Below are positions 52,542 through 63,464 of a DNA stretch of 64,000 nucleotides, one piece after another. The DNA is taken from positions 261,959 through 325,958 of the forward strand of contig NZ_JAHRVA010000002.1 in assembly GCF_019100495.1 (NCBI RefSeq), in the 5' to 3' direction. A model generated the notes under the pieces. The model searched no databases, had not been told where the DNA came from, and saw only the letters and a program-made list of their open reading frames with translations. Both the position numbers and the translations under genes were made by a program. The stretch comes from Falsochrobactrum tianjinense. GTDB lineage: Bacteria; Pseudomonadota; Alphaproteobacteria; Rhizobiales; Rhizobiaceae. How positions within the stretch are numbered: the stretch's first letter is position 1; every line of letters begins with the position of its first letter.

Positions 52542-55500
52542 ATGGCACGGGACGAGGCAGCCATGACAAATGGGAGAAGCATGCGAAAGCGGATTTCTGC
52601 CGCCAGTTCACTGGTACGGGCATCTGTTCTCATGTGCATATATATTGCGATGGGGAGCCCGACCGTACTTGCTGATGATCCGCCTCCGCCGTCGAGCACA
52701 TCTACGGTCGGTCAGATGGTCACCAACCCCGTAAACAATGAGACGACAACCGTCAGCGCGCTACTTGTCGATCCGGCAGGAACGGCCACTGCTGGAGATA
52801 CCGCGTTCGTTCAGACTGCGGATGGGTACACTTTCCTGGTCAAGTCCGCGGGAAATCAGTTCTATAACAGCGATACCCCTCCGGTAGCCTTTACCATTAC
52901 CTCGATCAGTGACAGTCTGGCCGTCGTCACCAGCTCAGAGGCTACCGGCACCGCTGATTTTCCGGTTGGTCAGACTACGTTGGATTTCAATGCCAGCTTC
53001 AATAGTTCCGAGTCGCCGGGAATACTCATTCCGCCTGTCGATGTGACTGGCCCCAACGGCGTGAAGCAGGTCATCTATGGTCGAGATGGCAGTAATGGCA
53101 GAGACGGGGCGTTATTCGTCCCACCGTCCACGGGAAAGGGCGGCGACACTGGTCCGGCCAATGACAAGACACTCAACGAAAATGTGAACGCGACCTCCAA
53201 TATCGGCTGGGAAGTCGGCAGCATCGGTGGTGACGGCGGCAAGGGAGGTGATTCCTATGCAAGCTTCTGGAGTGGCAGGGACGGCGGTGACGGGGGCACA
53301 GGCGGTCGCGTTATCGCAGCCCAAGACGCATCGAGTACGATCCAGGCCAGTGGCGATGGCAATTATGGCATTTTTGCCTATAGCCGTAGCGGTGAAGCCG
53401 GCGATGGCGGCAGCGGCTTTGCTGCACCTGGCGGCGGCACCGGCGGACATTCCTCGGACGGCGGCCACGTCACGATAGAACAGTCAGGGAAGATATTCAC
53501 CAGTGGAAACAACGCCCATGGCATTTATGCACTCAGTGTCAGCAATAATGGTGGCAATGGCGGCGACCAATGGGGCCTTGTCGGGCAGGCAGGCGATGGC
53601 GGCTATGGCGGTGATGGTGGTCAAGTAGACGTTAAGACTTCTGCCGACGCCACGATCCTGACCGCCGGAAATTTTGCGAACGGAATATTAGCGCAGTCGA
53701 TCGGCGGTTCCGGCGGCTCAGCGGGATCAAGCGGCAATCTGCTGGTTTCGCTGATCGGTAGCGCGGACAATGGCGGCAATGGCAGAGTGGTGACGGTTGC
53801 GAACGGCGGCATCATCGAGACGAATGGCACGGCCTCGCGCGGGATTATGGCGCAATCCATCGGTGGTGGTGGTGGCGCGGGCGGCACGGCGGACGGTCTG
53901 GTTGCGCTGGCGTTGGGTGGCGTCGGGTCGAATGGCGGCTCTGGTGGAGCTGTGAACGTGACCAATTCCAGAACTGGCTCCATTCTTACGACTGGCGGCC
54001 TCGCAGATGGGATCATGGCGCAATCCATCGGCGGTTCCGGTGGCCAGGGTGCGAATACCTACGGACTGGTAAGCATTGGAGGCAATGGTTCGCAAGGCGG
54101 TGGGGGTTCAGCTGTAGACGTCAGCAATCACGGTCGCATAGAGACGCGTGGCGACGGTGCTCGCGGGATCATCGCGCAGTCCATTGGCGGCGGTGGTGGT
54201 GATGGGGGGTCGAGCGGCGGCATGGTATCCGTGGGCGGCAATGGCTCCGGCGGCGGTGCCGGGTCCACGGTGAGCGTCATGAATGTCGGCGTGATTAAGA
54301 CCCAGGGCCATGACGCGATGGGCATTATCGCGCAATCGATCGGCGGCGGCGGCGGCAATGGCGGGTCATCTGGATCGGTTGGCGCCTTCATTGGCGTTGG
54401 GGTCGGCGGCAAGGGCGGTGCTGGCGGCCAAGGAGGTGAAGCCAATATGACACTCTCCAGTGTAGACGCCAGCCAACCATCGCAGATCATGACATCGGGC
54501 AACCGCTCAGCTGGCGTGTTCGTGCAATCTGTCGGCGGCGGTGGCGGCAATGGCGGCGGCGCAGTCAGTGTTGCCGTGGGCGCGTTCGGTGCTGCTACAG
54601 TCTCTGTCGGCGGAACCGGTGGAACCGGTGGCAATGGTGGCGCCGCGACCCTGACTGGCAACGGCGCTACTTCGGTTCAGACAGGCGGCGACGATGCGGC
54701 CGGCATTCTGCTGCAATCGGTGGGAGGCGGCGGCGGCAATGGCGGCTACGCGATTTCTGCGGCGGCCTCCGCAGGTCCGGTTTCCGGCTCGCTGGCAGTT
54801 GGGGTTGGCGGTTCCGGTGGCAGCGGCGGCGCGGGCGGCGAAGTCCGTGTGGGTACAATCGACGGCAGTGGCAATCTGACCGGACCGGGTTTTTCCGGCA
54901 ACGTAGTGACTAAGGGAGAGCGTTCTGCCGGAATGCTATTCCAGTCGATCGGCGGCGGCGGCGGCAATGGCGGCCTAGCGGTGGCAGCGAGCGGCGGCGG
55001 CTCACTGATCTTTTCCGGGAATATTTCCATTGGAGTCGGCGGTGGGGGCGGAGTTGGCGGTACTGGCGGTCGTGTCCGTATCTATACGGATGCCGATATC
55101 ACGACACTTGGTAATAGTTCGGCTGCCTTGCTCACCCAATCGATCGGCGGCGGCGGCGGCAATGGCGGCGGCAGCATTACGGCTGGTGTGGCTGGCAGCG
55201 GCGACAGCGCGGCCAGCATCAATATCGGCGTAGGAGGCAGCAGCGCGGGCGCAGGAGCAGGCGATGCGGTTGATCTCGTCGCCGGTGGAGACCTGATCCG
55301 CACGGCTGGCCAGTTCTCTACGGCTGTGGTCGCGCAATCAGTCGGTGGGGGCGGCGGCAATGGCGGCTATACGGTCGCAGCCGGAGCCGCCGGAGCTGGT
55401 GCAGGCGCAGGTTCTATCAATGTTGGTGTCGGCGGCTCGGCTGGTGGCGGCGGCAATGGCGGCACGGTGAACGCCCAGGTGGATGCCGTTGTTACCACGC

Positions 55501-58500
55501 AAGGAGACGACTCCGGTGCAATTCTCATCCAGTCTGTGGGCGGCGGCGGCGGCAATGGTGGTTTCTCTGTTGCAGCGGGTGAGGCCGGAAGTGGCGTGGG
55601 TGCAGGTGCGGTTTCAGTAGCGCTTGGCGGCTCGGGCGGTGAAGGAGGTGAAGGCGGCGCAGTGGCAGCGAAGATCAATAGCGACGTCGCAACCCAGGGT
55701 GAGCGCGCAGCCGGTGTCGTTGCGCAATCGGTCGGCGGCGGCGGCGGAAATGGCGGCTTCAATATTTCCGGTTCGATTACTGGCGCAGGCACCGGGGCTG
55801 GCACGGTCAGCGTAGGTCTAGGCGGCACTGGCGCTGGCGGCGGCGACGGTGGCATGGTCAATGTGACCTCGAACGGAACAATCCTGACGGAAGGGTTTGC
55901 TTCAACCGCTTTCGTCGCCCAGTCGATCGGCGGCGGCGGCGGCAATGGCGGCTTCAACGTCAGCCCCGGATTGGCTTTGGCCGGTACTGGTGCTGGGTCA
56001 GTCACTGTAGGTCTTGGCGGCAGTAGTGCTGGAGGCGGTGACGGCTCGACAGTCACGGCGCGCACAACAGCGAATATCGAAACACGAGGCGGGGCCTCAA
56101 CAGGCATTCTGGCGCAATCCATCGGCGGCGGGGGCGGCAATGGCAGCTTCAACATCACCCCCATCGTGTCGGGTGCGGACACGGGATCGGGTTCAATCTC
56201 CGTCAGCCTTGGCGGCAACGGCGGCAGCGGCGGAAATGGCGGCACGGTCGGCCTGACAGTTGAAAATGATGTGCTGACCCATGGCGCACAATCCTCAGCA
56301 GTCGTGGCTCAGTCGATTGGCGGCGGCGGCGGAAATGGCGGCTTCAACGTTACGGTTGCAGGCACCGGTGCCGGGACGGGCTCTGGCACTATCGGGTTCG
56401 GTCTTGGTGGGCGTGGAGGAACCGGCGGAACCGGCGGTGCCGTCGATAGTACTGTCGCGGGGAATCTAACCACACTGGGGGATAATTCGACCGGCATGTT
56501 GGTCCAGTCGGTTGGCGGCGGCGGTGGCAATGGCGGAATCAATGTCAGCGGTACAGTCAGCATCGCTGGCATCGGCTCCGGAACTACAGCTATCGGCATC
56601 GGCGGTTTCGGTGGTAATGGCGGTAGTGCTGGTGATGTGACCAGTAGCTACAGCGGCACAGTACTCACTTTCAGCGAGCGCTCTGCTGGCGTCGTTACCC
56701 AAAGTCTCGGCGGCGGCGGCGGTAACGGCGGCATTAATGTTTCCGGCACAGTAAATCTCACCCAGCAAAATGGGGGCGCGGCATCGCTCGGCGTGGGCGG
56801 CTTCGGCAGTGGTGGCGGTAATGGCGGTAACGTAACGAGTAAGGTCCGCGTAACAGACGCCCGCGATAATATCACCACAATCGGCAACGAAAGCATCGCG
56901 GTCATGGCGCAATCGGTCGGCGGCAGCGGCGGTACAGGCGGCTTGAATGTCGGCGGTTCGGTGAGTCTCACTGGTCAGTCCGGAGCCGCCGTGTCGCTTG
57001 GCGTAGGTGGTTTCGGCGGTGCTGGCGGTGATGCGGGATCGGTGGATCTCGATGTCATTGGCACCGTCAATACGTTTGGTGATCGTTCCACTGGCTTAAT
57101 GGCACAAAGTCTCGGCGGCGGGGGCGGAGTTGGCGGCATCGATATTTCTGGCACGCTGGCATTGACGAAGCCCTCGGACACAAACACCGTATTCTCGATC
57201 GCGGCCGGAGTTGGCGGCTTTGGCGGCGGCGGCGGCGATGCTGGTGCGGTCAGCCTTTCTTACAGCGGTACGTTAAGCGCATTGCCCCGAACCATACATG
57301 GCGATGGCAGCGTCACCGTCAACGAAACGCAGGGAGCGGATGGCCTTGTCGCACAGTCAATCGGTGGCGGTGGCGGCGATGGCGGCATCAATGTCAGCGG
57401 CGGCGTCACGATCAGCAGCAGGCCGGGGGCTGGCCAGCCCGATAGCAGCAAATCCTATGGTGCCTTGATCGGTGTTGGCGGTTTCGGCGGCACCGGCGGC
57501 GATGCTGGAACAGTTGACGTGAACGTCGCGGATGGGAGCACCATCCGTGCACACGGCACAGGGCGGTCGGGCATTCTCGCTCAATCGGTCGGTGGTGGCG
57601 GCGGCAATGGCGGGATGAATGTTAGCGGCCAGTTGAACTGGGGCAGCTCCGACAGTTCCGGTGGTGCTACCGATCTTGGTATCGTTGCAGGCCTTGGCGG
57701 TCATGGCGGGGTGGGGGCTGATGCCGGCGATGTCGACGTAACCTCAATCGGCGATATTACCACAAACGGCTACTCTGCCCGTGGCATACTGGCTCAGTCG
57801 ATCGGCGGCGGCGGCGGCACCGGCGGTATCAATGTCACTGCGGTTGCTACCAAGGACAGCACGCCCGTCGGGATCGGCATTGGCGGCTCTAGTACCAGCG
57901 GTGGCAATGCTGGCAATGTCAGCATCACGCGCGGAACCGCGACTCTTCTAGCCGGGCTGATCAAGACTGATGGCGTCGGCGCACATGGTATTGAGGCCAG
58001 CAGTATTGGCGGCGGTGGCGGCGATGCCGGGATCAATGCCGTCCTTGGCGTAAGCAAGACCACGGGTTCTGGCAGCAATAGCGGCTCTGCCGGGAATCGT
58101 AAGGAAACGGTGAATGACGGCGTTGATCCATCTGTCGTCACTGACATCACCAATACGATTGACAAGGCGGATGCTGCCACTGGAAAGGGCGGTAGCGGCA
58201 GCAACAAGACAGTTAATTCTGCAATTATTGCCGTAGGCGGCTCGGCTGGCAATGCCGGTAACGGCGGCCAAGTGGATGTCACTCATTTTGGTGACATTGT
58301 TACTCTCCAGAACGGGAGCTACGGTGTCTTTGCCCAATCGCTCGGCGGCGGCGGCGGCAATGCCGCTTTCAACGCGGGGCTGGTCTTTGAACCGGGAGAT
58401 GTTTCGCAGAACCGTGGCTTCGGCATGGCGATCGGCGGCGGCACAGGTGCGGGTGGTACTGGTGGTAATGTCACGATTGACAGTATGGGCAATATCGACA

Positions 58501-61500
58501 CGCAAGGCGACGACGCACATGGCATCTTCGCGCAAACGGTCGGTGGTGGCGGCGGCAATGCTGGCTTCAACCAACTGACAGTGGGCGGCGAAGATGGCAA
58601 TATCGGTATCTCCATCGGTCGCACGGGCGGCATAGGCGGTACGGCAGGCGACGTTTTTGTGAAAAGCGATAGTCAGGTTCGCACTCAAGGCGCCCGCTCG
58701 CACGGACTGTTCGCACAGTCAATCGGCAATGGCGGGGGCAATTCAACCGCCACATCAATAGTACTCTCCACACCCAAGGGCGAAGACAAAACCGGCAATA
58801 GCGTTGCGATCAAAGTAGGCCTGGAAGGCGGGAAAGGCGGCGCGGCAGGCCGCGTGACGATCAAATCAAAGGGCCTGTTATATATGCTTGGTGAGGATTC
58901 ACATGGCATCTTCGCCCAGTCGGTCGGCGGCGGCGGCGGTAATGGTGGCGGTGTCATGGGCTCGGCGGGCAAGGCAACGTCCTATTCGCTGAATATCGGC
59001 GGAACCGGCGGCACTGGTGGGATATCAGGCGCTGTCGATGTCACGAGCGCGGCCCGCATTGCAACCGAAGGCGCACGTTCCATCGGCATTCTGGCGCAGT
59101 CTGTGGGTGGTGCGGGTGGCACTGGTGGATATGCGAATGCCGGAACCTCATCTCTTATTACCCTGATAAACTTTGTCAAAGGCACCGAAATCGGGACAAC
59201 GACGTCGGTAAATATTGGCGGCACAGGTGGCGACGGCATGTCTTCCGGCGACGTGACAGTGGCGAATAGCGGTGTTGTTACAACAATTGGGGACAGTGCG
59301 CATGGCATCATGGCGCAGTCAGTCGGTGGAGGCGGCGGTAAGGGTGGTTTAATAGAGAACAGGATTGTCAACCTTCATTCAACGATCGCCAGCACATCGA
59401 CCCTGTCAATCGGGGGAACCGGAGGCACGGGTGCGATATCAGGCAATGTCAGCGTTACCAATACCAGCGACATCGGCACTGAAGGAAGACAAGCGGCAGG
59501 CATCTTCGCTCAGGCCGTCGGCGGCGGTGGCGGCGACGCGCAACATGTCCGCAATATCATCGCAGGTATCAATGCCGACAACAGCACGCGCAACGCGCTG
59601 CTCATCGGTGGTTCAGGCGGCACCGGCGGCGGTGGCGGCGCTGTCGACGCAGTCAATGCGACCGGTGCCAGAATCATCACCAACGGCGCCGAAAGCCATG
59701 GTATTTTCGCGCAGTCTATCGGCGGTGGGGGCGGCAATGGCAGCGAGGTTCTCTCGGTCTTTGTCACCAAACCAGACAGCACGGCCAAGACCGAGCAGGG
59801 TCTCCAACTAGTCATCGGCGGCAATGGCGGTGCAGGCGGCACCAGCGGTCCAGTCAATGTCGTCAATGACGGACTCATCGTCACGCGGGGCGACAAGGCG
59901 CATGGCATCCTTGCCCAGTCAATTGGCGGTGGGGGCGGCAACGGCGGTTATTCCATGAACGGAAGTCTGGCATTGCAGAAAGGGACTGAGGCTATCCCGA
60001 CAATGGCACTGAGTATCGGTGGCTCGGGCGGCAGTGGTAATGCAGCCGGTGATGTCACCATCGCCAATACTGGCGAAATCGATGTGTCGGGAGCACAATC
60101 CTATGGTGTGCTCGCCCAGTCGGTCGGCGGTGGCGGCGGCAATGGCGGGTTGACCGTGGCGCTGTCACCCAACGATCAGGCCAGAGGCCAATCCTATTCC
60201 AAAATCGATGTTGGAGGGGTTGGCGGCGACGGGGCCGATGGCGGTGATGTGACGGCCAATCACAGTGGCGCCATACGCCTCAGCGGTGAGAACAGCTATG
60301 GCATTTTTGCGCAATCGGTCGGCGGCGGCGGCGGCAATGCAACATTGGGGCTCTCGACTCCGGCGGCCATGGCCACAGACCATATCATCTCGACCACGCT
60401 TGGCGCTCGCCTTGGGTCCAAGGGTACGGCAGGCGCGGTTTCCGTAAACAGCACCGGCGACATCATTGTCACCGGCGCTGGCAGCCAGGCCATTTTCAGC
60501 CAGTCCGTCAATGGCGGCGGCGGCAGCGTCGATACTTACCTCGATTTTGCCAAAGCAGCATCTTCGACTGATCCGCTCATCTCATTGACCAGTACGATAG
60601 CACTCGGCGGCAACGATGTTGACGGAAGTGCAGGAGCTACAGTCAGCCAGGTCCACCGGGGCGATATCGTCACCACATCCTACCGCTCGGCTGGCATGCT
60701 TTTACAAAGCATCGGCGGCGGCGGCGGCATCTCTACGACTACGATAGATTCGGGAGCCAGCGGCGATGCCACCCTGAGCGCGATGCTCGGCGCGATAGAC
60801 ACGGACGACGCGTCTGGCGGCAACGTGGTGGCGAGCCGTGGTGGGAATGTGACAACAATGGGCGATTTGTCCAGTGGGGGATTGGCCCAGTCGATAGGCG
60901 GTGGCGGCGGCCGGGTGGTCATCACTGGCAACAACGGAGCTGGCGGCTCCGGCCGGCGCAACGCAGTCGTTACGCTGGGTGCCGATCCGTCGTTCCGCAA
61001 CAATGGCGGCGACATCATGCTGACCCTGAATGGCACGGTAAGCACCGAGGGTAACAATGCCAGTGGGCAAATTGTCCAGTCGATAGGCGGCGGCGGCGGC
61101 GAAACCTATCTGACAGGTATTGATCACGCTACGATCACGCTTGGCGCCAGCGACGGGTCGACTGGGGACGGCGGGGCCATTATGCTGGATAACATTGGCG
61201 ATATGAGCACTGCAGGGGCCAGATCGCATGGTTTGGTGTTGCAGAGTATCGGCGGCGGCGGCGGGTTTATCGGTACAGATTTGGCGGCTTCAAGGGTCGA
61301 TCTCTTGCTATCGAACAGCAATGGCGGTGAGGGCGGTAATATCAATTTCACCAATAATGGTAATGTGCTCCTAACGGGTAAGGATTCTATTGGCGTATTG
61401 GCACAAAGTCTGGGCGGCGGCGGCGGCACTGTGGATGGACTGTTCCATGGCAGCGCTGGCGGCAGAGGGAGCGGTGGCCGCATCGCACTCGACCTGACCG

Positions 61501-63440
61501 GCAATGTCCTCTCGCTTGGCGAACGCGGCATCGCAATCATGGCTCAATCCGAAGGCAGAGACGGTGCGGACAATATAGATGTCGCGCTAAACGGGGTGAT
61601 CGTTGGCGGTAGAAACGGACAGATTGACGCAAGCCTCACGTCTAACGCAGCTGCTATCGTTATTGACGGCGGGGCAACCAATACGCTGTCGTTTTCGACT
61701 GACAGTTTCCTGATGGCGCTCAACAACCGCATCGTCAGCGGCAGCAGCGGATCCGAACGGGTGATACTAAATGGACGCGCAGTGGGCGATATCGATCTGG
61801 GAGGCGGCATCAATAGGATGACAGTCTCACAGGGCGCTTCCTTCTATGCCCAGAATCAGGTCGATCTGGGTTCCGCTGGAGAATTGCATATTGATGGCAA
61901 CCTTTATCTGGGCGGCGTGGCTTACTTGCCGAGCACAACACTGAACGCACGTATTGCGGCTTCGGATTTCCAGGTGACGGAGAACGTCAGCCAGACAACC
62001 GCGTTGAATGGCTCTCTCAGCTTCAGCAAGACTGCTACCTACACGGCAGATGTCTACTTCCGTCAGGATCTAGCCGCCGACGGCTATACCGATCTTATCA
62101 ATGTCAGCGGCGACGCTACAATCGCCGGTACGGTATATCCAGTGCTGCATCAACTGGACCGCTTGCAGCCTCTGGTGCTGATCAATGCCGATGGCGTTAC
62201 TGCAAACAACGGCACGACAGTAGTTGGCACGCCCGTGATGAGCTATGAAATCGGGCTGAACGGCCCCACTGGCGATGGCAGCACGATCGACCTTATCCCG
62301 CATGCGGATTTCCGAATGCCCGGCATGAACCGTAACCAGACACGGACTGCGGAATTTATTGCTCACATGCTTTCGGGGCAGGGGTCGGTCGACATGGGAC
62401 CTATGTTCGCGTTGATTGCCAATATGCAAACGAACGCAGAGATTATCGATGCAATCGATAATCTCGGTTCGGAAGACTATGCAGCGACGCAGGTCGATGC
62501 GTTATATTCCGGCTATCATTTTGCACGATCAATGGCCGATTGCGGTTATGATAACTTTGCCGCCCGAATGGGCGATAGCCGCAGCTGCTATTGGCTGACC
62601 GGCAGCGCCAGCACGCTGAAGCGCGACCCTTCCTTGCAATATCGTAGCTTCGAAACACAAACCTCTGGGTTGTTTACCGGTATCCGCATGCCGCTGACAG
62701 AGGACATCTATCTGGGCGTCGGCACTGGTCTGGAGAATTTCAGTCTGGCCAGCGGTGATCGCTTTGCTGCTGATGGTCGCCGGGCCATGCTGGGCGTATC
62801 GTTGTCGAAATACAAAGGGCCATGGGAAATCTATGGAATTTTGAATGGTAGTACGGCTCAATATGACAGCATGCGCCAGATTGACATCTATGGGCTGCTC
62901 GCCAATGGCTTTCCTGTCACAGGTGGTACGGCTACCGTCAAACAGCGCATCAGCCAGGCTAATTTCCGGCTGGGTTCCGCTTATCGCTTCAAGCCGGATG
63001 GCAGCGCTCTCTATTTGCGACCAGCGCTGGATTTCGACGCTAGTTACCTGCATTCGGGTGGCGCTTCTGAAAGTAACACCGCCTACGGTTTGAATCTGGA
63101 TAGCACGGGCCAATGGGTTTTGGCCGCCACGCCGTCGTTCGAACTGGGCGTAGATACGCAAGTTACCAGCACGTTTTGGATGCAGGCCTATCTGCGCGGC
63201 GAACTCAGTTTCTCCAACAAGGATGACGTCTTCATCGACGCGACTTTAGCTGGTGCCAGTGGCTCGGACGGCGTCTTCCACAACTATAGCCAGATCGGCG
63301 AACTCACCGGACGACTGGATACCGGACTAACATTCTATGATAACGACACCACCACGAGTTTGACCTTCGGCTATCAGGCTCAATGGAGCGGGGATATGGT
63401 TGGCCATACTGCCACTGTAAACTTTGGCTTACGCTTTTAA
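52542..63440 (+). CDS. Giant glycine-rich autotransporter adhesin-like protein, type Va
   Basis: 3632 residues in one intact frame. ATG 52542 or ATG 52563 (GAGG at 6-7 nt) starts it. A long signal region (RKRISAASSLVRASVLMCIY, IAMGSPTVLADD) is followed by a proline/serine stretch, an N-terminal module of about 350 residues, then a passenger of about 2600 residues (382-3000) with some 40 copies of a repeat whose core is GIxAQSIGGGGGNGG, spaced about 65 residues, alternating with short beta-type segments. After about residue 3000 the repeat fades, and residues ~3345-3632 form the C-terminal autotransporter beta-barrel, ending VNFGLRF. I see no Cys between the signal and the barrel. Just before the barrel are two Cys (ADCGYD and SRSCYW). 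It would be secreted through the outer membrane by its own barrel and displayed on the surface, probably for adhesion or aggregation, which is inference. Confidence 0.88.
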   Translation: MARDEAAMTNGRSMRKRISAASSLVRASVLMCIYIAMGSPTVLADDPPPPSSTSTVGQMVTNPVNNETTTVSALLVDPAGTATAGDTAFVQTADGYTFLVKSAGNQFYNSDTPPVAFTITSISDSLAVVTSSEATGTADFPVGQTTLDFNASFNSSESPGILIPPVDVTGPNGVKQVIYGRDGSNGRDGALFVPPSTGKGGDTGPANDKTLNENVNATSNIGWEVGSIGGDGGKGGDSYASFWSGRDGGDGGTGGRVIAAQDASSTIQASGDGNYGIFAYSRSGEAGDGGSGFAAPGGGTGGHSSDGGHVTIEQSGKIFTSGNNAHGIYALSVSNNGGNGGDQWGLVGQAGDGGYGGDGGQVDVKTSADATILTAGNFANGILAQSIGGSGGSAGSSGNLLVSLIGSADNGGNGRVVTVANGGIIETNGTASRGIMAQSIGGGGGAGGTADGLVALALGGVGSNGGSGGAVNVTNSRTGSILTTGGLADGIMAQSIGGSGGQGANTYGLVSIGGNGSQGGGGSAVDVSNHGRIETRGDGARGIIAQSIGGGGGDGGSSGGMVSVGGNGSGGGAGSTVSVMNVGVIKTQGHDAMGIIAQSIGGGGGNGGSSGSVGAFIGVGVGGKGGAGGQGGEANMTLSSVDASQPSQIMTSGNRSAGVFVQSVGGGGGNGGGAVSVAVGAFGAATVSVGGTGGTGGNGGAATLTGNGATSVQTGGDDAAGILLQSVGGGGGNGGYAISAAASAGPVSGSLAVGVGGSGGSGGAGGEVRVGTIDGSGNLTGPGFSGNVVTKGERSAGMLFQSIGGGGGNGGLAVAASGGGSLIFSGNISIGVGGGGGVGGTGGRVRIYTDADITTLGNSSAALLTQSIGGGGGNGGGSITAGVAGSGDSAASINIGVGGSSAGAGAGDAVDLVAGGDLIRTAGQFSTAVVAQSVGGGGGNGGYTVAAGAAGAGAGAGSINVGVGGSAGGGGNGGTVNAQVDAVVTTQGDDSGAILIQSVGGGGGNGGFSVAAGEAGSGVGAGAVSVALGGSGGEGGEGGAVAAKINSDVATQGERAAGVVAQSVGGGGGNGGFNISGSITGAGTGAGTVSVGLGGTGAGGGDGGMVNVTSNGTILTEGFASTAFVAQSIGGGGGNGGFNVSPGLALAGTGAGSVTVGLGGSSAGGGDGSTVTARTTANIETRGGASTGILAQSIGGGGGNGSFNITPIVSGADTGSGSISVSLGGNGGSGGNGGTVGLTVENDVLTHGAQSSAVVAQSIGGGGGNGGFNVTVAGTGAGTGSGTIGFGLGGRGGTGGTGGAVDSTVAGNLTTLGDNSTGMLVQSVGGGGGNGGINVSGTVSIAGIGSGTTAIGIGGFGGNGGSAGDVTSSYSGTVLTFSERSAGVVTQSLGGGGGNGGINVSGTVNLTQQNGGAASLGVGGFGSGGGNGGNVTSKVRVTDARDNITTIGNESIAVMAQSVGGSGGTGGLNVGGSVSLTGQSGAAVSLGVGGFGGAGGDAGSVDLDVIGTVNTFGDRSTGLMAQSLGGGGGVGGIDISGTLALTKPSDTNTVFSIAAGVGGFGGGGGDAGAVSLSYSGTLSALPRTIHGDGSVTVNETQGADGLVAQSIGGGGGDGGINVSGGVTISSRPGAGQPDSSKSYGALIGVGGFGGTGGDAGTVDVNVADGSTIRAHGTGRSGILAQSVGGGGGNGGMNVSGQLNWGSSDSSGGATDLGIVAGLGGHGGVGADAGDVDVTSIGDITTNGYSARGILAQSIGGGGGTGGINVTAVATKDSTPVGIGIGGSSTSGGNAGNVSITRGTATLLAGLIKTDGVGAHGIEASSIGGGGGDAGINAVLGVSKTTGSGSNSGSAGNRKETVNDGVDPSVVTDITNTIDKADAATGKGGSGSNKTVNSAIIAVGGSAGNAGNGGQVDVTHFGDIVTLQNGSYGVFAQSLGGGGGNAAFNAGLVFEPGDVSQNRGFGMAIGGGTGAGGTGGNVTIDSMGNIDTQGDDAHGIFAQTVGGGGGNAGFNQLTVGGEDGNIGISIGRTGGIGGTAGDVFVKSDSQVRTQGARSHGLFAQSIGNGGGNSTATSIVLSTPKGEDKTGNSVAIKVGLEGGKGGAAGRVTIKSKGLLYMLGEDSHGIFAQSVGGGGGNGGGVMGSAGKATSYSLNIGGTGGTGGISGAVDVTSAARIATEGARSIGILAQSVGGAGGTGGYANAGTSSLITLINFVKGTEIGTTTSVNIGGTGGDGMSSGDVTVANSGVVTTIGDSAHGIMAQSVGGGGGKGGLIENRIVNLHSTIASTSTLSIGGTGGTGAISGNVSVTNTSDIGTEGRQAAGIFAQAVGGGGGDAQHVRNIIAGINADNSTRNALLIGGSGGTGGGGGAVDAVNATGARIITNGAESHGIFAQSIGGGGGNGSEVLSVFVTKPDSTAKTEQGLQLVIGGNGGAGGTSGPVNVVNDGLIVTRGDKAHGILAQSIGGGGGNGGYSMNGSLALQKGTEAIPTMALSIGGSGGSGNAAGDVTIANTGEIDVSGAQSYGVLAQSVGGGGGNGGLTVALSPNDQARGQSYSKIDVGGVGGDGADGGDVTANHSGAIRLSGENSYGIFAQSVGGGGGNATLGLSTPAAMATDHIISTTLGARLGSKGTAGAVSVNSTGDIIVTGAGSQAIFSQSVNGGGGSVDTYLDFAKAASSTDPLISLTSTIALGGNDVDGSAGATVSQVHRGDIVTTSYRSAGMLLQSIGGGGGISTTTIDSGASGDATLSAMLGAIDTDDASGGNVVASRGGNVTTMGDLSSGGLAQSIGGGGGRVVITGNNGAGGSGRRNAVVTLGADPSFRNNGGDIMLTLNGTVSTEGNNASGQIVQSIGGGGGETYLTGIDHATITLGASDGSTGDGGAIMLDNIGDMSTAGARSHGLVLQSIGGGGGFIGTDLAASRVDLLLSNSNGGEGGNINFTNNGNVLLTGKDSIGVLAQSLGGGGGTVDGLFHGSAGGRGSGGRIALDLTGNVLSLGERGIAIMAQSEGRDGADNIDVALNGVIVGGRNGQIDASLTSNAAAIVIDGGATNTLSFSTDSFLMALNNRIVSGSSGSERVILNGRAVGDIDLGGGINRMTVSQGASFYAQNQVDLGSAGELHIDGNLYLGGVAYLPSTTLNARIAASDFQVTENVSQTTALNGSLSFSKTATYTADVYFRQDLAADGYTDLINVSGDATIAGTVYPVLHQLDRLQPLVLINADGVTANNGTTVVGTPVMSYEIGLNGPTGDGSTIDLIPHADFRMPGMNRNQTRTAEFIAHMLSGQGSVDMGPMFALIANMQTNAEIIDAIDNLGSEDYAATQVDALYSGYHFARSMADCGYDNFAARMGDSRSCYWLTGSASTLKRDPSLQYRSFETQTSGLFTGIRMPLTEDIYLGVGTGLENFSLASGDRFAADGRRAMLGVSLSKYKGPWEIYGILNGSTAQYDSMRQIDIYGLLANGFPVTGGTATVKQRISQANFRLGSAYRFKPDGSALYLRPALDFDASYLHSGGASESNTAYGLNLDSTGQWVLAATPSFELGVDTQVTSTFWMQAYLRGELSFSNKDDVFIDATLAGASGSDGVFHNYSQIGELTGRLDTGLTFYDNDTTTSLTFGYQAQWSGDMVGHTATVNFGLRF
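53686..61550 (+). repeat. About 40 in-frame copies of a GGC-rich AQSxGGGGGNGG repeat unit
   Basis: By eye I count about 40 copies of the core (A/V/L)QS(I/V/L)GGGGGNGG or close variants, starting with ILAQSIGGSGGSAG and ending with a degenerate IMAQSEGRDGADN. The most regular run is in the middle (about 54300-57000), where the DNA repeats cagtcg-atcggcggcggcggc almost unchanged. The first copies (SGGSAG, SGGQGA) and the last (GISTT, GRVVIT, GETYLT, GFIGTD) are most divergent. Such near-identical DNA can change copy number by recombination or slippage. Confidence 0.85.
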
Positions 63441-63464
63441 CGTGTCAATGAGAGAAGAGGCAAC

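Noticed and set aside
52424..52699. 91-codon minus-strand frame at the start of the autotransporter gene
   Set aside because: It is antisense to the signal-peptide region and has no ribosome site or domain.
55367..56245. Long antisense frame rich in proline on the minus strand inside the autotransporter gene
   Set aside because: It is the reverse reading of GGC-rich repeats (giving PPLPPPPP), has no ribosome site, and similar frames appear throughout the gene. It is a composition artefact.
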